This document shows, in pieces, positions 62,178 through 64,000 of a DNA stretch of 64,000 nt. The number at the start of each line of letters is the position of its first letter. Position 1 is the stretch's first letter. Position numbers and translations under genes: made by a program. The stretch is from Deltaproteobacteria bacterium HGW-Deltaproteobacteria-15 (GTDB lineage Bacteria; Desulfobacterota; DSM-4660; Desulfatiglandales; HGW-15). The stretch covers positions 45,252-109,251 of the forward strand of contig PHBH01000014.1 in the NCBI GenBank assembly GCA_002840535.1, written 5' to 3'. The notes beneath the pieces were generated by a model. It saw only the letters and a program-made list of their open reading frames with translations, had not been told where the DNA came from and made no database searches.

Positions 62178-62220
62178 TTTGCCTTTCCCCTCCAGCGCCG
62201 CATGGGCCTGATGGTAAAAC

Positions 62221-62300
62221 TCAGATTGGATCAGCAGGATAGACAGGGTTAAGGGATGTACCTCATCCCAAAATCCTGTTATCCTGACTCCGAATCTGTT
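62221..62300. repeat. Hairpin of CAGGATAGACAGGG / ATCCTGTTATCCTG words
   Basis: Left words CAGATTGGATCAGCAGGATA and GACAGGGTTAAGGGATG face CATCCC, AAATCCTGTTATCCTGACT and GAATCTG on the right, with only ~5 bases between the arms. It may act as the end of the DsrE transcript. Confidence 0.7.
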
Positions 62301-62406
62301 TGCACTCTGGTGCCGTTGTGCAAGCTGGTATACTGATCTGCGGCTTCCCCGGCACATGACCGATGCCGGTAAACTGACAATATTAGAAAGTCGCTGGAGA
62401 GGACAG

Positions 62407-63993
62407 ATGAACGGTTCTCGTATAAACGGCCGTTGGAAAGCGGTCATTTTTTTCCTCGCCCTTCTTCTTTTTGCTCCAGCATGCACTACCGTTCCCGGTT
62501 CCATTTCCCTTGAGGAACCCCTTCACCACCTGGTGGTACTTCATACCAATGATCATCATGGTCACCCCCTGAAATTTCCCCATGGTCGTGTCCAGAATGC
62601 GGGGGGCCTTCCGGCAAGGGCATCCCTCATCCAGGAGATCCGAAAACAGAATCCCAATGTGCTTCTTCTGGATGCCGGCGACCTCAACACAGGCCGCTCG
62701 GAATCGAACCTCTTCAAAGCCATGCCTGATCTCGATGGGTACAATTACCTGGCCTATGACGCCATGGCCCTGGGAAACCACGAGTTCGACAATCCTCTAT
62801 CTGTCCTGAGGCACCAGATGGATTATGCTCGCTTTCCCCTTCTATCTTCAAACCTGCGAACCAAGGATGGGGCGCCCTTTGCGCAACCCTATATCCTGAA
62901 GTCGTATCCCGGTTTCAAAGTGGCAATCTTCGGACTTACCCTCAAGGAAGCCTCTATTCTTGCGACCCCGGGAAATGTGCAGGATCTGGTTTTTGAGGAT
63001 GAGATCGATACCGCAAAAGCGCTTGTCCCCAGATTGAAACAGGAAGCCGATCTCGTGATCGGTCTCACCCACCTCGGGATCTTCGACTCCCCCCGTCACG
63101 GCTCCAGGCACCTCGCTTCTCAGGTGAGCGGAATTGACGTGATCGTGGATGGACATACCCACACCAGGCTCGAATCCCCAATCATCGTCAAAGATCCCAC
63201 CGGTGGCGAGAGCATTATCGTTCAGGCATGGAAATGGGGGCTTGTGCTTGGGAGACTCGATTTATGGATACGGGGAGGGAAGGTAAAGGATTACCGTTTC
63301 CAGGCCATTCCCATCAATCTCGACAATGTGCAGAAAGATGAAAAGAGTGAGATTCCGGAGGATCCGGCTCTTCTGAAACTCCTTCAGCCCTATGCGGATG
63401 AGGCGGAGGCCAGGCTCTCTTCGGTCATTGGCGCACTCGGCACTCCCCTTTCGAGCAATGCTGCGAGGGAAAAAGAGGCGGCAGCAGGGAATCTGGTGGC
63501 CGACTCCATGCAGTGGTTTGCGGCCAGATGGGGATGCGATTTCGCGGTTATCAATGGAGGGTCCATCCGCCACGATCTCCCTGCCGGTCCGGTTTCCCTG
63601 AAATCCATCTATGATATGCTTCCTTTTGAAAACAGCATTTTTCTCATTACGCTCAAAGGCTCTGAGGTGCTGCGCGTGTTCGATTTCATGGCAGCCATAC
63701 CAGCGGGGAGCGGCGCATTTCCACAGTTCTCAAGGGAAGTGAACGTCGTTCTGGATCGAACCGCCCGTAAGGTCGTCAGAGTGCTCATAAAAGGGGAGCC
63801 GATCGACGCGAACAGGAGCTACAGGATCGCGACCAACTCCTATCTTGCAGAAGGAGGGGATGGTTACAAGGTATTCCTGGGTGCGAGAGAGAGGTTCGAT
63901 ACGTCCGCTCTCCAGCAACCGGTGCTTATCGAGTACATCAGGTTAATGGGTCTTAGCCCCAAAGTGGAGGGGCGCATCACCATCCGCCCATAG
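62407..63993 (+). CDS. Bifunctional UDP-sugar hydrolase / 5'-nucleotidase, exported
   Basis: Periplasmic 5'-nucleotidase family protein (528 aa). A signal sequence (about 10-26) ends in FAPAC, a possible lipidation site. The metallophosphatase motifs are LVVLHTNDHHG, LLDAGDLNTG, ALGNHEFDNPL, THLGIFD and VDGHTHTRLE. The C-terminal nucleotide-binding domain begins ASSVIGALGTPLSS-like and includes AVINGGSIRHD. GGAGAGG precedes the ATG at 62407. It stops seven bases before the window ends. Confidence 0.92.
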   Translation: MNGSRINGRWKAVIFFLALLLFAPACTTVPGSISLEEPLHHLVVLHTNDHHGHPLKFPHGRVQNAGGLPARASLIQEIRKQNPNVLLLDAGDLNTGRSESNLFKAMPDLDGYNYLAYDAMALGNHEFDNPLSVLRHQMDYARFPLLSSNLRTKDGAPFAQPYILKSYPGFKVAIFGLTLKEASILATPGNVQDLVFEDEIDTAKALVPRLKQEADLVIGLTHLGIFDSPRHGSRHLASQVSGIDVIVDGHTHTRLESPIIVKDPTGGESIIVQAWKWGLVLGRLDLWIRGGKVKDYRFQAIPINLDNVQKDEKSEIPEDPALLKLLQPYADEAEARLSSVIGALGTPLSSNAAREKEAAAGNLVADSMQWFAARWGCDFAVINGGSIRHDLPAGPVSLKSIYDMLPFENSIFLITLKGSEVLRVFDFMAAIPAGSGAFPQFSREVNVVLDRTARKVVRVLIKGEPIDANRSYRIATNSYLAEGGDGYKVFLGARERFDTSALQQPVLIEYIRLMGLSPKVEGRITIRP

Positions 63994-64000
63994 ATCAAAG

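Overview
The window looks like a chromosome segment of a flagellated, Gram-negative, anaerobic deltaproteobacterium (Desulfobacterota, Syntrophobacter/Syntrophus-like). The reasons are the flagellar gene order, sigma-54 (-24/-12) promoters in front of flagellar operons, a fatty-acid beta-oxidation operon, a probable selenocysteine-containing small protein, and the dense repeats common in that group. The taxonomic call is inference. No rRNA, tRNA or CRISPR array was seen.

Region 1 (1-16.6 kb, all minus strand) is the late half of a flagellar cluster. In transcription order it runs fliK-flgD-flgE-(DUF115 glycosyltransferase)-motA-fliL-fliM-fliN-fliO-fliP-fliQ-fliR-flhB-flhA-flhF-flhG, with flhG cut by the left edge. 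It encodes the hook, export gate, switch, stator and FlhF/FlhG placement system. Sigma-54 promoters precede fliK and motA. motB is not beside motA.

Region 2 (16.6-25.99 kb) is an accessory island that splits the flagellar locus between motE and fliK. It holds a VapBC pair, two HEPN-like proteins, a PLD-like nuclease, a TerB/BRCT-type protein, small membrane proteins, broken ORF6N/XRE and zinc-ribbon genes, two copies of a ~150-bp MITE-like element, REP hairpins, and two perfect palindromes inside ORF6N remnants.

Region 3 (25.99-38.8 kb) is the early half of the flagellar cluster: flgB-flgC-fliE-fliF-fliG-fliH-fliI-fliJ-motE. Upstream lie a FlbD/FlrC-type sigma-54 activator with a degenerate receiver, a TPR exported protein and a small lipoprotein. 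A plus-strand coiled-coil gene has its own sigma-54 promoter. The activator probably drives the five -24/-12 promoters seen here.

Region 4 (38.8-49.1 kb) has an 80-bp tandem array, mutY, a CoA-disulfide-reductase-type flavoprotein, a short-chain dehydrogenase, and a fadN-fadA-fadE beta-oxidation operon with a TetR/FadR-like operator and a good terminator.

Region 5 (49.1-64 kb) is mixed housekeeping: an EF-G paralogue with a P-loop ATPase, an AmpG-like transporter preceded by a 57-residue probable selenoprotein with a SECIS hairpin, SEC-C methionine aminopeptidase, QueG, a flavoprotein, an amidohydrolase, HNH and HIT proteins, acyl-CoA synthetase plus isochorismatase-like hydrolase, ArsR plus DsrE-like protein, and a 5'-nucleotidase. 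Many intergenic gaps carry inverted repeats built from short reiterated words.
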